Assembly: GCA_030426515.1 (NCBI GenBank)
Contig: JAUHYM010000007.1
Location: forward strand, 1-40,672
Direction of reading: 5' to 3'
Length of the DNA stretch: 40,672 nt
Source: Actinomycetes bacterium
GTDB taxonomy: Bacteria > Actinomycetota > Actinomycetes > Actinomycetales > Microbacteriaceae
Shown: positions 21,370-31,843 of the stretch, one piece after another
Position numbering within the stretch: the first letter of the stretch is position 1
Layout: every line of letters starts with the position of its first letter
The notes under the pieces: generated by a model
Seen by the model: the letters and a program-made list of their open reading frames with translations, nothing else
Database searches by the model: none
Told to the model about the DNA's origin: nothing
Program-made: the position numbers and the translations under genes

Positions 21370-22964
21370 GAGCGATCCTCCTCTGTGACCGGCACCGTCC
21401 AGGTCAGGACGGTTCCGTGTGCGGGGCCGGGGGTCAGCGTGAACGCGCCCCCGCGGGCGCGGGCGCGCTCGGCGAGGTTGCCGATGCCGCTGCGGCGGTC
21501 GGGGTCGGCGGGTGCCCCGACGCCGTCGTCGGTCACCTCGACCGTCACCTGGGCGTCGCGAGCCGCGACCATCACGCGGACATGGCGCGCGTGCGCGTGC
21601 TTGACGATGTTGCTCAGGCCCTCGCGGACGACCGCGACCACATCGTCGGCGAGGGCCCCGCGGACCGTGAGGTCGACCGTGCCCGCGAACATGGTGCGCG
21701 GAGTGTGCACGAGCAGCCCCTCGAACTCGCCGACCAGGTCGATGATGCGGTGGCGCAGCGACTGCTGATCCTGCGGGCGCTGCCGCAGTGCGAAGATCGC
21801 CGTGCGGATCTCGGCGATCGCCTGGTCGAGGCTGTCGATCTGCTCGGGCAGGGCCTGCCGCACGTGATCGTCGACGGTCCCCACGCTCAGCGCTTGGAGG
21901 CTGAGGCCTGCGCCGAACAGGCGCTGGATGACGTGATCGTGCAGGTCGCGCGCGATGCGACCTCGGTCTTCGATGAGCGCCAGTCGCTCGCGGTCGGCGC
22001 GGGCACGCGCCAGTTCGAAGGCGATGCTCGCCCGTGAGGCGAGGTCCTGGGCGAGATCGACGGTGGATGCGGCGAAGGCGCGTCCCCCGGGTTCCCGCGC
22101 GACCAGCAGCGTCGCCGGCCGTCCCGCGGGCGTGGTCAGCGGAACCGCGAAGGAGGGGCCCAGCTCCACGTCGACCAGTGTGCCGGTCTCGCGGAGGAGG
22201 ACCTTCTCTGCAGCGAGCGCCTCGCTGACGATCGTGCCCGCCGCATCGATCACGAGGCCCTGCAGGTGTGCGGTGCCGTCGCCGACGACCACGTCCAGGC
22301 ACGCGGTGTCGGCGTCGAGCGACTCGGCGACGGCGACGAACGGCGCCTCGGTGAGGGCGGCGACGCTCTCGGCGAGCAGGCTCGCGGCGTGCACGACCTG
22401 GCCGCCCAGCAGCGTCTGGGTGAGGTGGGCGGCGGCCTGATTCCATGCCGCGCGCCGCTGCACCTCCTCCACCTTGTGGGCGTTGTCGATGGCGATCCCC
22501 GCCGTCACCGCCAGCGAGCGCAGTGCCTCGAGGGCGGTGTCGTCGAATCCCCCCGGTGCGTCATGGGCGACGTAGAGGTTGCCGTACGCCTCGTCGCGCA
22601 CGCGGATCGGGACGCCCGCGAAGCTGCGCATCGGCGGGTGGTGAGCGGGGAAGCCCTGGCTGCGCGGGTCCTTCGTGATGTCGGCCACCGAGACGACATC
22701 GTCGGCGCGCAGCACAGCTCCCAGCACTCCCACCGGGCGCGGCGGATGCGGAAGCCGCGCGGCGGTGTCCGGGCTGATGCCGACGTGGAAGAAGTCCTCG
22801 ACCTCGCCGTCGGTGCGCAGCACGGAGAGGGCGGCGTAGGGCGCGTCGAGCAGCTCGGCGGCCGAGGCGACGATCGCCTGCAGCACGCCGCGGAGGTCGA
22901 GGTGGCTGATCACCGACGCGCGGGCATGCAGCAGCTCCCGCAGCCGGCGCTCGACGTCGCTCAT
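21366..22964 (-). CDS. devS: DosS/DosT-like heme-GAF sensor histidine kinase
   Basis: A 532-residue soluble kinase with two GAF domains (about 15-165 and 180-320), a HisKA_3 dimerisation domain with phosphoacceptor H342 in A-R-D-L-H-D-H-V, and a C-terminal ATPase (N-box around E-G-L-S-N-I-V-K-H, G-box D-D-G-V-G). In GAF-1 the segment F-P-A-H-H-P-P-M-R aligns with DevS, whose heme ligand is His149, placing the ligand at H109; Y131 aligns with DevS Tyr171, 22 residues later in both. This suggests gas or redox sensing. The ATG at 22964 overlaps the upstream oxidoreductase stop by 4 bp; a longer frame upstream is not coding. Confidence 0.9.
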   Translation of the reverse strand: MSDVERRLRELLHARASVISHLDLRGVLQAIVASAAELLDAPYAALSVLRTDGEVEDFFHVGISPDTAARLPHPPRPVGVLGAVLRADDVVSVADITKDPRSQGFPAHHPPMRSFAGVPIRVRDEAYGNLYVAHDAPGGFDDTALEALRSLAVTAGIAIDNAHKVEEVQRRAAWNQAAAHLTQTLLGGQVVHAASLLAESVAALTEAPFVAVAESLDADTACLDVVVGDGTAHLQGLVIDAAGTIVSEALAAEKVLLRETGTLVDVELGPSFAVPLTTPAGRPATLLVAREPGGRAFAASTVDLAQDLASRASIAFELARARADRERLALIEDRGRIARDLHDHVIQRLFGAGLSLQALSVGTVDDHVRQALPEQIDSLDQAIAEIRTAIFALRQRPQDQQSLRHRIIDLVGEFEGLLVHTPRTMFAGTVDLTVRGALADDVVAVVREGLSNIVKHAHARHVRVMVAARDAQVTVEVTDDGVGAPADPDRRSGIGNLAERARARGGAFTLTPGPAHGTVLTWTVPVTEEDRS

Positions 22965-23932
22965 GCGTCGCCGCCCGATCGCGCGGCCGGGGTGAGGACG
23001 ATGTTGCCGACCTTGCGGCCCGAGTCGACGCGCCGGTGGGCGTCGACGATGTCGTCCAGGGTCACGGTGCGGTCGGTGACGCACACGAGGTCGCCCCCCG
23101 CGACGAGGGCGAGCAGTTCGGTGACGTCCGCGGTCCGCTCCGGCGCCGCCCCGCCGACGACCTGCCCGCGCACGCCGAGCAGATCGCGCAGGCTGCCGGC
23201 CACCAGAGCGAGCCTGCCGCCCTCGGTGAGGAGCCTGCGGCGGTCGGAGGGATGCAGGATGCCGACGGTGTCGATCACGACATCGAACCGGTCGGCGAGC
23301 GCGCTGAGGGGGGACTGCTCGTAGTCGATGACGCGCTCGGCGCCCAGCCCGCGCACGAGGTCGGTGTTCGCCGCGCGCGTCACGCCGGTCACGCGCGCGC
23401 CGAGGTGTCGCGCGAGCTGGACGGCGTTGGTGCCCACGGCGCCGGATGCGCCGACGACGAGCACGGACTCGCCGGCGCGCACGCGCGCCTGGTCACGCAG
23501 GAAGAACAGCGCCGTGGTGCCGCCGAAGAGCATTCCCGCGGCATCCGGTGCCGAGACATCGGCGGGCAGCGGGACCGTTGCCGACTCGGCGACCACCGCG
23601 AGCTCGGCGTGGGTTCCCATGCGGGAGCCCGCCATTCCGCAGACGCGGTCGCCCGGCTGGAAGCGGACGACGTCGGGGCCCGCGGCATCCACGACGCCGG
23701 CGAACGTGCTCCCCAGGATCGCCCGCCGCGGTGCGCGGACGCCGAACGCCAGGCGGGCGAAGAGACCCAGACCCGCGGGGAACCGCGCCGCCCGGATGCG
23801 GGCATCGGCGACGGTCACCGAAGAGGCGTCGACACGCACGCGCACCTCGCGCGGGCCGGGCTCGGGCGTGGGCACCTCGGCGACGCGCACGACCTCCGGC
23901 GGACCGTATCGGTCGATGACCGCTGCTCTCAT
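22961..23932 (-). CDS. Zinc-free quinone oxidoreductase-like dehydrogenase (MDR family)
   Basis: A 323-residue medium-chain dehydrogenase/reductase, probably NADPH-dependent quinone or enone reductase. The N-terminal catalytic domain starts M-R-A-A-V-I-D-R-Y-G-P-P and carries no zinc-ligand cysteines. The Rossmann motif is V-V-G-A-S-G-A-V-G-T-N-A near residue 155. A conserved F-D-V-V-I-D-T-V-G follows. It overlaps the hydrolase stop upstream and the kinase start downstream by 4 bp each, so it belongs to one coupled operon with the DosS/DosR-like pair. The substrate is unknown; a redox role is consistent with its neighbours. Confidence 0.88.
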   Translation of the reverse strand: MRAAVIDRYGPPEVVRVAEVPTPEPGPREVRVRVDASSVTVADARIRAARFPAGLGLFARLAFGVRAPRRAILGSTFAGVVDAAGPDVVRFQPGDRVCGMAGSRMGTHAELAVVAESATVPLPADVSAPDAAGMLFGGTTALFFLRDQARVRAGESVLVVGASGAVGTNAVQLARHLGARVTGVTRAANTDLVRGLGAERVIDYEQSPLSALADRFDVVIDTVGILHPSDRRRLLTEGGRLALVAGSLRDLLGVRGQVVGGAAPERTADVTELLALVAGGDLVCVTDRTVTLDDIVDAHRRVDSGRKVGNIVLTPAARSGGDA

Positions 23933-25050
23933 GCCTCCATCTTGGTGCCCCGCGCCACCTGCTGCAGCAGTCGGATGTGCACGCGGAAGCTGCGGAGCAT
24001 CTCGCGCGTGGAGTGGAAGTTCATCGCGAGGGTGATGCCGGCCTCCGGCGCCGCGAACAGATGCACACCGGTGACGCCGAGGTGACCGGTCGTGCGCGGC
24101 AGGCGCCGTGCGAACGGCGTGAAGGCTCCGTACCGCAGCTGCATGAGACCTCCGCCGTAGCGGATGCCGGGGCGGAAGCGTGCGGAGAACCGCGCCATCC
24201 TGCCCCGTGCGTCGGCTGAGAGCAGGCGACCGTCGTGGAACGCGTCGGAGAACCGGTGCAGGTCGTCGAGTGTCGTGACCACCCCGCCGCCGCCCCAGTC
24301 GCAGCTGAGTGCCTCGGCGCGGCTGAGGTCGGTGCCGGCGACCACGATCGGGGCGATGCCCAGGGTCGCACCCGGCTGGGCCGGGGACGGACCGCCGCCG
24401 GGCGCGGTGTGGAACAGCAGGCACGAGGAGGTCATGTCGGCTGGGGCGAGGATGCGCTCATGCAGCTGCGCGCCGAGCGGCGCGCCGCCGACCTCTTCGA
24501 TGATCCGTCCGAGGAGCACATACCCCGTGTCGGAGTAGTGGAAGCGCTCGCCGGGGGCCCCGACGGGCTGCTGGTGCGCGCGGGTGAAGGCGAGAAGCTC
24601 ATCGGGATGCCACCGGCGCCCGGGCTCGTTGGCCAGCAGACGCGGGAACGGCGTGCCGGTGTCGTTGCGGTCTTCGAAGTAATCGGCGGCGCCGCTGGTG
24701 TGCGTGAGCAGATGCCACGGGGTCACCGTGTCGCCCGGGTCCCCGTTGCCGGTGTCGAACAGGCCGCGCCACAGGTCCGCGGGCACCCGATCGCCCAGCG
24801 GTGCGTCGAGGTCGAGGCGACCCTGGTCGGCGAGCTGGAGGGCCAGTGTCGCCGTCATCGTCTTGGCGACGCTCGCAGCGTGGAACGGCTGGGCGCGATC
24901 GCCCGAGGCGAACTCCCACCCGGGGGAGCGCAGCAGCACCTGGGGTGCGGGCAGATCGCGGCGTCGTCGCTGGGCGGCAGTGAGGATCCGCTCGGCTGCC
25001 GCGGTGCGTCGCTGCGCGGTCACGGCGTTCCCGTCAGTGAGAATGGTCAT
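23929..25050 (-). CDS. Serine hydrolase of the beta-lactamase/class C fold
   Basis: A 373-residue serine hydrolase. The active-site S-x-x-K is S60-V-A-K63, the second motif Y172-S-D174 replaces the YxN of true class C beta-lactamases and is common in esterases and D-aminopeptidase-like enzymes, and H-L-G at 323-325 fills the KTG position. There is no signal peptide or membrane segment, so a cytoplasmic esterase or peptidase is more likely than cell-wall beta-lactamase. The ATG at 25050 has an AAGGGG ribosome-binding site that is also an arm of the putative PadR operator. It is the first gene of the four-gene operon. Confidence 0.85.
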   Translation of the reverse strand: MTILTDGNAVTAQRRTAAAERILTAAQRRRRDLPAPQVLLRSPGWEFASGDRAQPFHAASVAKTMTATLALQLADQGRLDLDAPLGDRVPADLWRGLFDTGNGDPGDTVTPWHLLTHTSGAADYFEDRNDTGTPFPRLLANEPGRRWHPDELLAFTRAHQQPVGAPGERFHYSDTGYVLLGRIIEEVGGAPLGAQLHERILAPADMTSSCLLFHTAPGGGPSPAQPGATLGIAPIVVAGTDLSRAEALSCDWGGGGVVTTLDDLHRFSDAFHDGRLLSADARGRMARFSARFRPGIRYGGGLMQLRYGAFTPFARRLPRTTGHLGVTGVHLFAAPEAGITLAMNFHSTREMLRSFRVHIRLLQQVARGTKMEA

Positions 25051-25053
25051 ATC

Positions 25054-25079
25054 TACCCCTTCGGTATATCTAAGGGGTA
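25054..25079. promoter_or_regulatory. Putative PadR operator in the divergent promoter region
   Basis: TACCCCTT (25054-25061) and AAGGGGTA (25072-25079) are exact inverted repeats with a 10-nt spacer. A TATATT -10 for the padR-like gene lies at 25078-25083. On the other strand the AAGGGG arm is the ribosome-binding site of the hydrolase gene. Binding here would repress both directions. Confidence 0.6.
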
Positions 25080-25108
25080 TATTGCCACATCATCGACGGG
25101 AGGTCGAG

Positions 25109-25624
25109 ATGCAGTTCGTGATTCTGGGGCTGCTCCTCATCGAGCCGGGGTCGCTGTACGACCTGCACAAGAGGTTCGCCGCGGGACCCTCGCTGTTCTA
25201 CAGCGCAAGCTTCGGGAGCATCCAGCGGGCGCTGCAGAAGATGGTGGCCGACGGGTGGGTGGACGTCACCGGCGATGCCGCTTCGGCCAGAGGTCGCAAG
25301 GTGCACGCGATCACTCCGGCGGGCGAGGCGGCCTGGCGGTCGTGGATGGCCGAGCCGCTCAGCGGCGCGAACGCCGAGACGACGATGCTCGCGCGCGTGT
25401 TCCTGCTGGGGCTGCTGCCCGCCGCCGCGCGGACCGAAACGCTCGACGTCCTGCGCGAGGCGGCGGTCGCCGAGCTCTCCCAGCTCACCGCGGTCGCCGC
25501 AGAGCTCGACGCGCAGCAGATCCCTGCGGAGTACGCCGAGCTGTTCCGCTATCAGCGCGCCACGCTCGCGTACGGCATCCGCTCGAACGAGCTGGCGGTG
25601 GCGTGGCTGGCCGATCTCAACTGA
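25109..25624 (+). CDS. PadR-family transcriptional repressor
   Basis: A 171-residue PadR regulator. The N-terminal winged helix begins F-V-I-L-G-L-L-L-I-E-P and contains S-L-Y-D-L-H-K-R-F and S-I-Q-R-A-L-Q-K-M as the recognition part, followed by R-G-R-K-V-H-A-I-T-P-A-G wing. The C-terminal half (about 95-170) is the helical dimerisation domain that binds small phenolic or drug-like ligands in relatives. GGGAGG precedes the ATG. It is divergent from the hydrolase-oxidoreductase-devS-devR operon with only 58 bp between, and the inverted repeat in that gap is its probable site. The ligand is unknown. Confidence 0.9.
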   Translation: MQFVILGLLLIEPGSLYDLHKRFAAGPSLFYSASFGSIQRALQKMVADGWVDVTGDAASARGRKVHAITPAGEAAWRSWMAEPLSGANAETTMLARVFLLGLLPAAARTETLDVLREAAVAELSQLTAVAAELDAQQIPAEYAELFRYQRATLAYGIRSNELAVAWLADLN

Positions 25625-25636
25625 GCGGGCCGGCGA

Positions 25637-26044
25637 CTACCGGCGCGTCAGCGCGACCACCGGGATGACGCGCGCGGTCTTGTCCTGATACTGGCGGAAC
25701 CCATCGGATCGCTGCGTGAAGTGCGGCCAGGCGGCATCTCGCTCCGCAGGATCGAGGACGCGGGCGTGCACGGCGACGCGCCCGTCGGGGGTCTCGATCT
25801 CGGTGTCGGGGTGCGCGACCAGGTTGTGCAGCCACGCGGGGTGATCGGGCGCGCCGCCCTTCGACGCGGCGATCCACCATGTGTCGTCGTCGGGGCGGAT
25901 CGCCATCACCGGCGACACCCGTGCGGTGTCGGACTTCGCGCCGGTGTGGTGCAGCAGGACGAGATGGCGTCCGAACCCCTGTACGCGCCCGTCGTTCTCG
26001 CGGAACTCGCTGATGACCTTCGTGTTCCCGTCCTCGTGCGACAT
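25637..26044 (-). CDS. Deazaflavin (F420)-dependent nitroreductase-family protein
   Basis: A 135-residue split-barrel protein of the nitroreductase/deazaflavin family (Ddn-like), which in actinobacteria uses reduced F420 to reduce quinones and nitro compounds. The family pattern is visible as L-L-H-H-T-G-A-K-S, R-V-S-P-V-M-A, W-W-I-A-A-S-K-G-G-A-P-D-H-P-A-W and H-N-L-V-A-H-P near residues 30-80. An AAGGAGG ribosome-binding site precedes the ATG at 26044. It converges on the PadR gene with a 12-bp gap. It could be an antioxidant quinone reductase; the substrate is not readable. Confidence 0.9.
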   Translation of the reverse strand: MSHEDGNTKVISEFRENDGRVQGFGRHLVLLHHTGAKSDTARVSPVMAIRPDDDTWWIAASKGGAPDHPAWLHNLVAHPDTEIETPDGRVAVHARVLDPAERDAAWPHFTQRSDGFRQYQDKTARVIPVVALTRR

Positions 26045-26113
26045 GTCGGCCTCCTTCGACAGAGTCCACGCTACGACCCGAGGAGCGCTGCCGGCGCGGA
26101 CGGCGCGGTTGCG

Positions 26114-26973
26114 TCAGGTCGTCCAGGCGAATCGCAGACGCTCGCAGACCCGGGAAAGCTGCTCCTCGCCGAACGTCGCATGCTCGCGCGAGCGCACCGC
26201 CGTGAACGCGGAGAGGATGTCGGGCCCCAGTGCGCGCACGGCGACCGGTGACGCCTCGAGAAGGGGGAGAAGAGTCGGGATGCCGGTGGGCAGACGTTCC
26301 ACCCCGTGCGGTGCGAGCGCGGCGGGGTCGCGGGCGACCTCGTCCGGCAGCGCCATGCTCTCGGCGATTCCGATGCGTGCCGCCTCGAGCACGAGCGCCG
26401 AGGCGAGGTAGGGGTTCGCAGCGGCGTCGATCGTCTTGATCTCCACGCTCGCACCCCGCGGGTTGCCGGGCGTCGCGGCGCACAGACGCCGGCGGCATCG
26501 GCGCGGGCGAGCAGATCATCGAGGAACGCGCGATGCGCGAGCAGCGCACCGAGGCCGTACGCCGCCCACCGGGAGCCGGCCGGCGGAGGGAACAGCTGGA
26601 ACTCGACCTCGTGGCCGATCAGCGCGTCGACGCCGTCGGCGGCGAGCCGCGCGGTCGTGTCGGCCAGCGCCGTGCGCGTGCACGCGGCATCCGGTGCGCC
26701 GTGCTGGTCGGTGAGGACGGCGGGTGCCCACGATGTGCCCTCGCCGAGGTCCCGCAGGTCGGCGGGGTCGATCCGCAGCCGCAGGTCGCCCGTCACAGAG
26801 AAGCGCCCGGTGAAGGCGAGCTGATCGTCGACGCAGAAGGTGTTCCAGCTCGGCGAGGCGCCCATCCCGGCGCTCGCGAATGTCGACAGGTGCGCTGTGG
26901 GCACCGCCTTCGCGCGCACCACGCCACCCGGGTCGACGATCGATCCGATGACCAGCGGGGCCACGCCGCTCAT
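26114..26973 (-). pseudogene. Broken glutamine-synthetase-like gene (internal deletion plus frameshift)
   Basis: The N-terminal part reads in one frame (26973 to about 26490) with V-P-T-A-H-L-S-T-F and E-V-E-F-Q-L-F-P-P, a metal-binding GS segment. The C-terminal part reads in another frame (about 26485 to 26114) with T-P-G-N-P-R-G-A-S-V-E-I-K-T-I-D, then A-A-N-P-Y-L-A-S-A. The two join near 26483-26490. Intact GlnA-like enzymes are about 440-450 residues; here about 285 codons remain, so roughly 150-160 residues covering the ATP-binding core are gone. The gene cannot make an active synthetase. A base-calling or assembly artefact is possible. Homology suggests a gamma-glutamyl ligase of the GlnA family rather than housekeeping GlnA. 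Confidence 0.82.
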
Positions 26974-27072
26974 CGACGGCGTGTGGGAGCGGTGGGTTGT
27001 CCCGACCTCATGCCGCCTACCGTATCGCCGCCGGGAGCACGGCAGAAGGGGCGCCGCCAGGGGAGGCGGCGA

Positions 27073-27078
27073 TACGCT
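27073..27078 (+). promoter_or_regulatory. Likely -10 element of the Nudix gene
   Basis: TACGCT ends 6 nt before the ATG at 27085; a GAGG lies in the gap but is too close to act as a ribosome-binding site. Confidence 0.4.
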
Positions 27079-27084
27079 GAGGCG

Positions 27085-27486
27085 ATGCGCAAGGGCCCCC
27101 TGCTCGTGGTCGCCGCGGTGATCACCGCCCCGGACGGGCGGGTGCTCGCATGTCGCCGAGCGCCGGGCCGTGCGGCAGCAGGATGCTGGGAGTTCCCCGG
27201 CGGCAAGGTCGAGACGGGGGAGTCTCCCGCGGCGGCGCTCGTGCGCGAGATCGCCGAGGAGCTGCACGTGGACATCGCCGTCGGCGACATCCTCACGACC
27301 GACGACACGGCTGTGGGCGAGCGGGTGATCCGCCTGGCGTGCTACCGCGCCGAGCTGCGCGGTCCCGCGCCCACCGCGAGCACCGACCACGACGCCCTGC
27401 GGTGGGTCGCACCGGCCGAGCTTCCCGCGCTCGGCTGGGCGGCACCGGACCTGCCGGCGGTGCGCCTGCTCGCCCAGCTCGGGTGA
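27085..27486 (+). CDS. Nudix hydrolase (MutT-like)
   Basis: A 133-residue Nudix hydrolase that would sanitise oxidised or modified nucleoside triphosphates (MutT or CTP pyrophosphohydrolase type). The Nudix box runs from G40 through E46 to R54-E55 and E58-E59, ending L-H-V where the consensus has L-G-hydrophobic. The start M-R-K-G-P-L-L-V-V-A-A-V-I is typical of MutT. The leader-free start at 27085 follows TACGCT by 6 nt. It is divergent from the broken GS gene and ends 6 bp before the convergent efflux gene. Confidence 0.9.
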   Translation: MRKGPLLVVAAVITAPDGRVLACRRAPGRAAAGCWEFPGGKVETGESPAAALVREIAEELHVDIAVGDILTTDDTAVGERVIRLACYRAELRGPAPTASTDHDALRWVAPAELPALGWAAPDLPAVRLLAQLG

Positions 27487-27492
27487 GGCGGC

Positions 27493-29809
<2,317 letters not shown>

Positions 29810-29816
<7 letters not shown>

Positions 29817-29825
29817 TATTGCACT
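29810..29825. promoter_or_regulatory. TetR operator overlapping the repressor start codon
   Basis: AGTGCATTATTGCACT is a palindrome with 6-bp arms. A second pair, TGCACTC (29793-29799) and GAGTGCA (29809-29815), shares its left arm. The repressor ATG lies within the palindrome. Confidence 0.65.
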
Positions 29826-29843
29826 ATCCGGTCAGGCGTGCAC

Positions 29844-30587
29844 TTATGTCTGGGCGCGCAGTACCGGATGCTGGATGAGGTACCCCTGCGCACGGTCGCA
29901 CCGCAGTTCGCGGGCCACGTCGAGATGCTCCTGCGTCTCGATGCCTTCGGCGACGACGCGCAGGCCCCGTTCTCGCGCCACCTCGACGTTCTCGCGCAGC
30001 GCGCCCAGCCGCTGCGTCTCCGCGGCGCGGATGAGGGATCCGGCGATCTTCACCTCGGTCAACGGCAGACTCTCGAGCTGCTCGAGGGACGCGTGACCCG
30101 ACCCGAACTCGTCGAGCGAGATGCCGACGCCGAGCTCGCGGAGCGCGCGCAGTCGAGGGAGGACGCTGGGCGCGTCCATCACCGGCAGGTTCTCGGTGAT
30201 CTCGAGGGTGAGGCGCGCGGGCGCGAGATCGCGCTGTCGCAGCTCGTCGTCGATCTCTCGCGCGAAGGACTCGTCGAGCAGCTGCAGCGGTGAGACGTTC
30301 ACCGCCACCTCCCACTCGTGACCGGCCGCACGCCACTCCTCGAGCACCTCCATGCAGGCCCGCAGCATGGTGCGGCCGAGCTCGTGGATGAGGCCGGTCT
30401 GCTCCGCGAGGCGGATCACCGTCAGCGGCTCGACGTCACCCCGCGTGGGGTGGGTCCACCGGCAGAGGGCCTCCGCGGCCACCACGGCGCCGGTCTGCAC
30501 AGACACCTGCGGCTGGAAGGCTGCGCGCACATCCCCTGCGCGCAGCGCTGCAGCGAGATCGTCGGCGAGGTCGTCCGGTGAGGTCAT
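29844..30587 (-). CDS. EAL-domain protein with divergent catalytic motifs
   Basis: A 247-residue stand-alone EAL domain, the fold of c-di-GMP phosphodiesterases. The E-A-L triplet is at 39-41, N-V-S-P and E-I-T-E-N follow, and A-E-G-I-E-T plus Q-G-Y-L-I are kept. Two metal-site segments deviate: D-E-F-G-S-G replaces D-D-F-G-T-G, and V-K-I-A-G replaces l-K-I-D. So it may hydrolyse c-di-GMP weakly or only bind it. There is no GGDEF, membrane or sensor part. It sits 27 bp upstream of the TetR gene on the same strand; coexpression is possible but the operator lies between. Confidence 0.82.
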   Translation of the reverse strand: MTSPDDLADDLAAALRAGDVRAAFQPQVSVQTGAVVAAEALCRWTHPTRGDVEPLTVIRLAEQTGLIHELGRTMLRACMEVLEEWRAAGHEWEVAVNVSPLQLLDESFAREIDDELRQRDLAPARLTLEITENLPVMDAPSVLPRLRALRELGVGISLDEFGSGHASLEQLESLPLTEVKIAGSLIRAAETQRLGALRENVEVARERGLRVVAEGIETQEHLDVARELRCDRAQGYLIQHPVLRAQT

Positions 30588-30793
30588 GACTCCAGTCAGC
30601 CCGACGGGAGGCCACGCCGGCAACACCTCACACGCGCGGCCGGATCGCGGTATCATCCGCGCCGCCGTCGCCGCGAGCCCGATCGCGGGCCGGAAGCGCG
30701 GCGATCTGCGCCAGCCCTGCGGGCTCTGCCCGCCACTGCCTAGAGTGGGCCGTGGCGGTGACCGCCGCCTTCACGAACGAAACGGGGACCGAC

Positions 30794-31843
30794 ATGCAGA
30801 TGGCGATGGTGGGACTGGGTCGGATGGGCGCGAACATCGTCCGACGACTCATGCGAGACGGGCACGAGTGCGTCGCCTACGACGTGAACCCCGAGACGGT
30901 CACGGCGCTCGCCGCGGAGGGGGCGGTCGGCGCCGACAGCCTGGCCGATCTCGCCGCGAAGCTGGAGGCGCCCCGCGTGGTGTGGCTCATGATCCCCGCC
31001 GGTCTCACCGGCTCGGTCGTCGAGCAGGTCGCCGACGTCCTCGACGCCGGCGACATCGTCATCGACGGAGGCAACTCGAACTACAAGGACGACGTCCGTC
31101 GCGCCGCAGCGCTGTCCGCACGCGGCATCCACTACGTCGACGCCGGCACCAGCGGAGGCGTGTTCGGTCTCGAGCGCGGATACTGCCTCATGGTCGGCGG
31201 TGACGACACCGCCGTGTCGCACATCGAGCCGATCCTGCGCAGCATCGCGCCCGGAGCCGGCGACATCGAGCGCACGCCGGGCCGTGAGGGCGATCCCGCG
31301 CCGGAAGAGCTCGGGTACCTGCACTGCGGGCCGGCCGGGGCCGGCCACTTCGTGAAGATGGTGCACAACGGCATCGAGTACGGCATCATGGCGGCGCTCG
31401 CCGAGGGGCTGAACATCCTCAAGAACGCGGATGCCGGGGTGCGCGAGGCCGAGCACTCGGCAGAGATCGCGCCGCTGGAGGAACCCGAGTTCTACCAGTT
31501 CGACATCGACACGCCCAAGGTCGCCGAGCTCTGGCGGCGCGGGTCGGTGATCTCGTCGTGGCTGCTCGACCTCACCGCGGCCGCCCTCCAGGAGAACCCG
31601 ACGCTGGAGGGGCTCGCCGGTCGCGTCTCGGACTCCGGCGAGGGTCGATGGACCGTCAAGGCGGCGGTCGACGTGGGAGTGCCGGCGCCCGTGCTCTCGA
31701 GCGCCCTGTTCGAGCGCTTCGCCTCGCGCGACGAGGATGCGTATGCGAACCAGCTGCTGTCGGCGATGCGTCTGCAGTTCGGCGGCCACCACGAGCTGCC
31801 CACCGGTGACGCGCTGGAGGCCGGGCGTCGCAAAGCCGAATGA
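30794..31843 (+). CDS. gnd: 6-phosphogluconate dehydrogenase, decarboxylating
   Basis: Converts 6-phosphogluconate to ribulose 5-phosphate and CO2 in the pentose phosphate pathway, or acts in gluconate catabolism. The 349-residue protein has the Rossmann motif V-G-L-G-R-M-G at the N-terminus, G-G-N-S-N-Y-K-D-D, T-S-G-G-V-F-G-L-E-R and the catalytic lysine in H-F-V-K-M-V-H-N-G-I-E-Y. The short length and motifs match the NAD-type GndA/YqeC class rather than the 470-residue NADP enzyme. A GTG at 30752 in frame, 5 nt after TAGAGT (30741-30746), could start a longer leaderless form; I prefer the ATG because it puts the Rossmann fold at the N-terminus. It overlaps the amidase by 4 bp. Confidence 0.93.
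   Translation: MQMAMVGLGRMGANIVRRLMRDGHECVAYDVNPETVTALAAEGAVGADSLADLAAKLEAPRVVWLMIPAGLTGSVVEQVADVLDAGDIVIDGGNSNYKDDVRRAAALSARGIHYVDAGTSGGVFGLERGYCLMVGGDDTAVSHIEPILRSIAPGAGDIERTPGREGDPAPEELGYLHCGPAGAGHFVKMVHNGIEYGIMAALAEGLNILKNADAGVREAEHSAEIAPLEEPEFYQFDIDTPKVAELWRRGSVISSWLLDLTAAALQENPTLEGLAGRVSDSGEGRWTVKAAVDVGVPAPVLSSALFERFASRDEDAYANQLLSAMRLQFGGHHELPTGDALEAGRRKAE

Noticed and set aside
23929..25050. True antibiotic beta-lactamase
   Set aside because: No signal peptide, and the second motif is Y-S-D rather than Y-x-N; an esterase or peptidase is more likely.
27073..27084. GAGG before the Nudix gene as a ribosome-binding site
   Set aside because: It is only 2 nt from the ATG, too close to function; the leaderless reading is preferred.
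26071..27390. An intact 439-residue glutamine synthetase
   Set aside because: Only about 110 residues of the open frame match the family; the rest lies before the true start or after the frameshift.
30588..30793. Terminator or attenuator hairpins before gnd
   Set aside because: Only 5-bp G+C-rich stems were seen, which are expected by chance here; nothing else was found in this gap apart from the TAGAGT at 30741.
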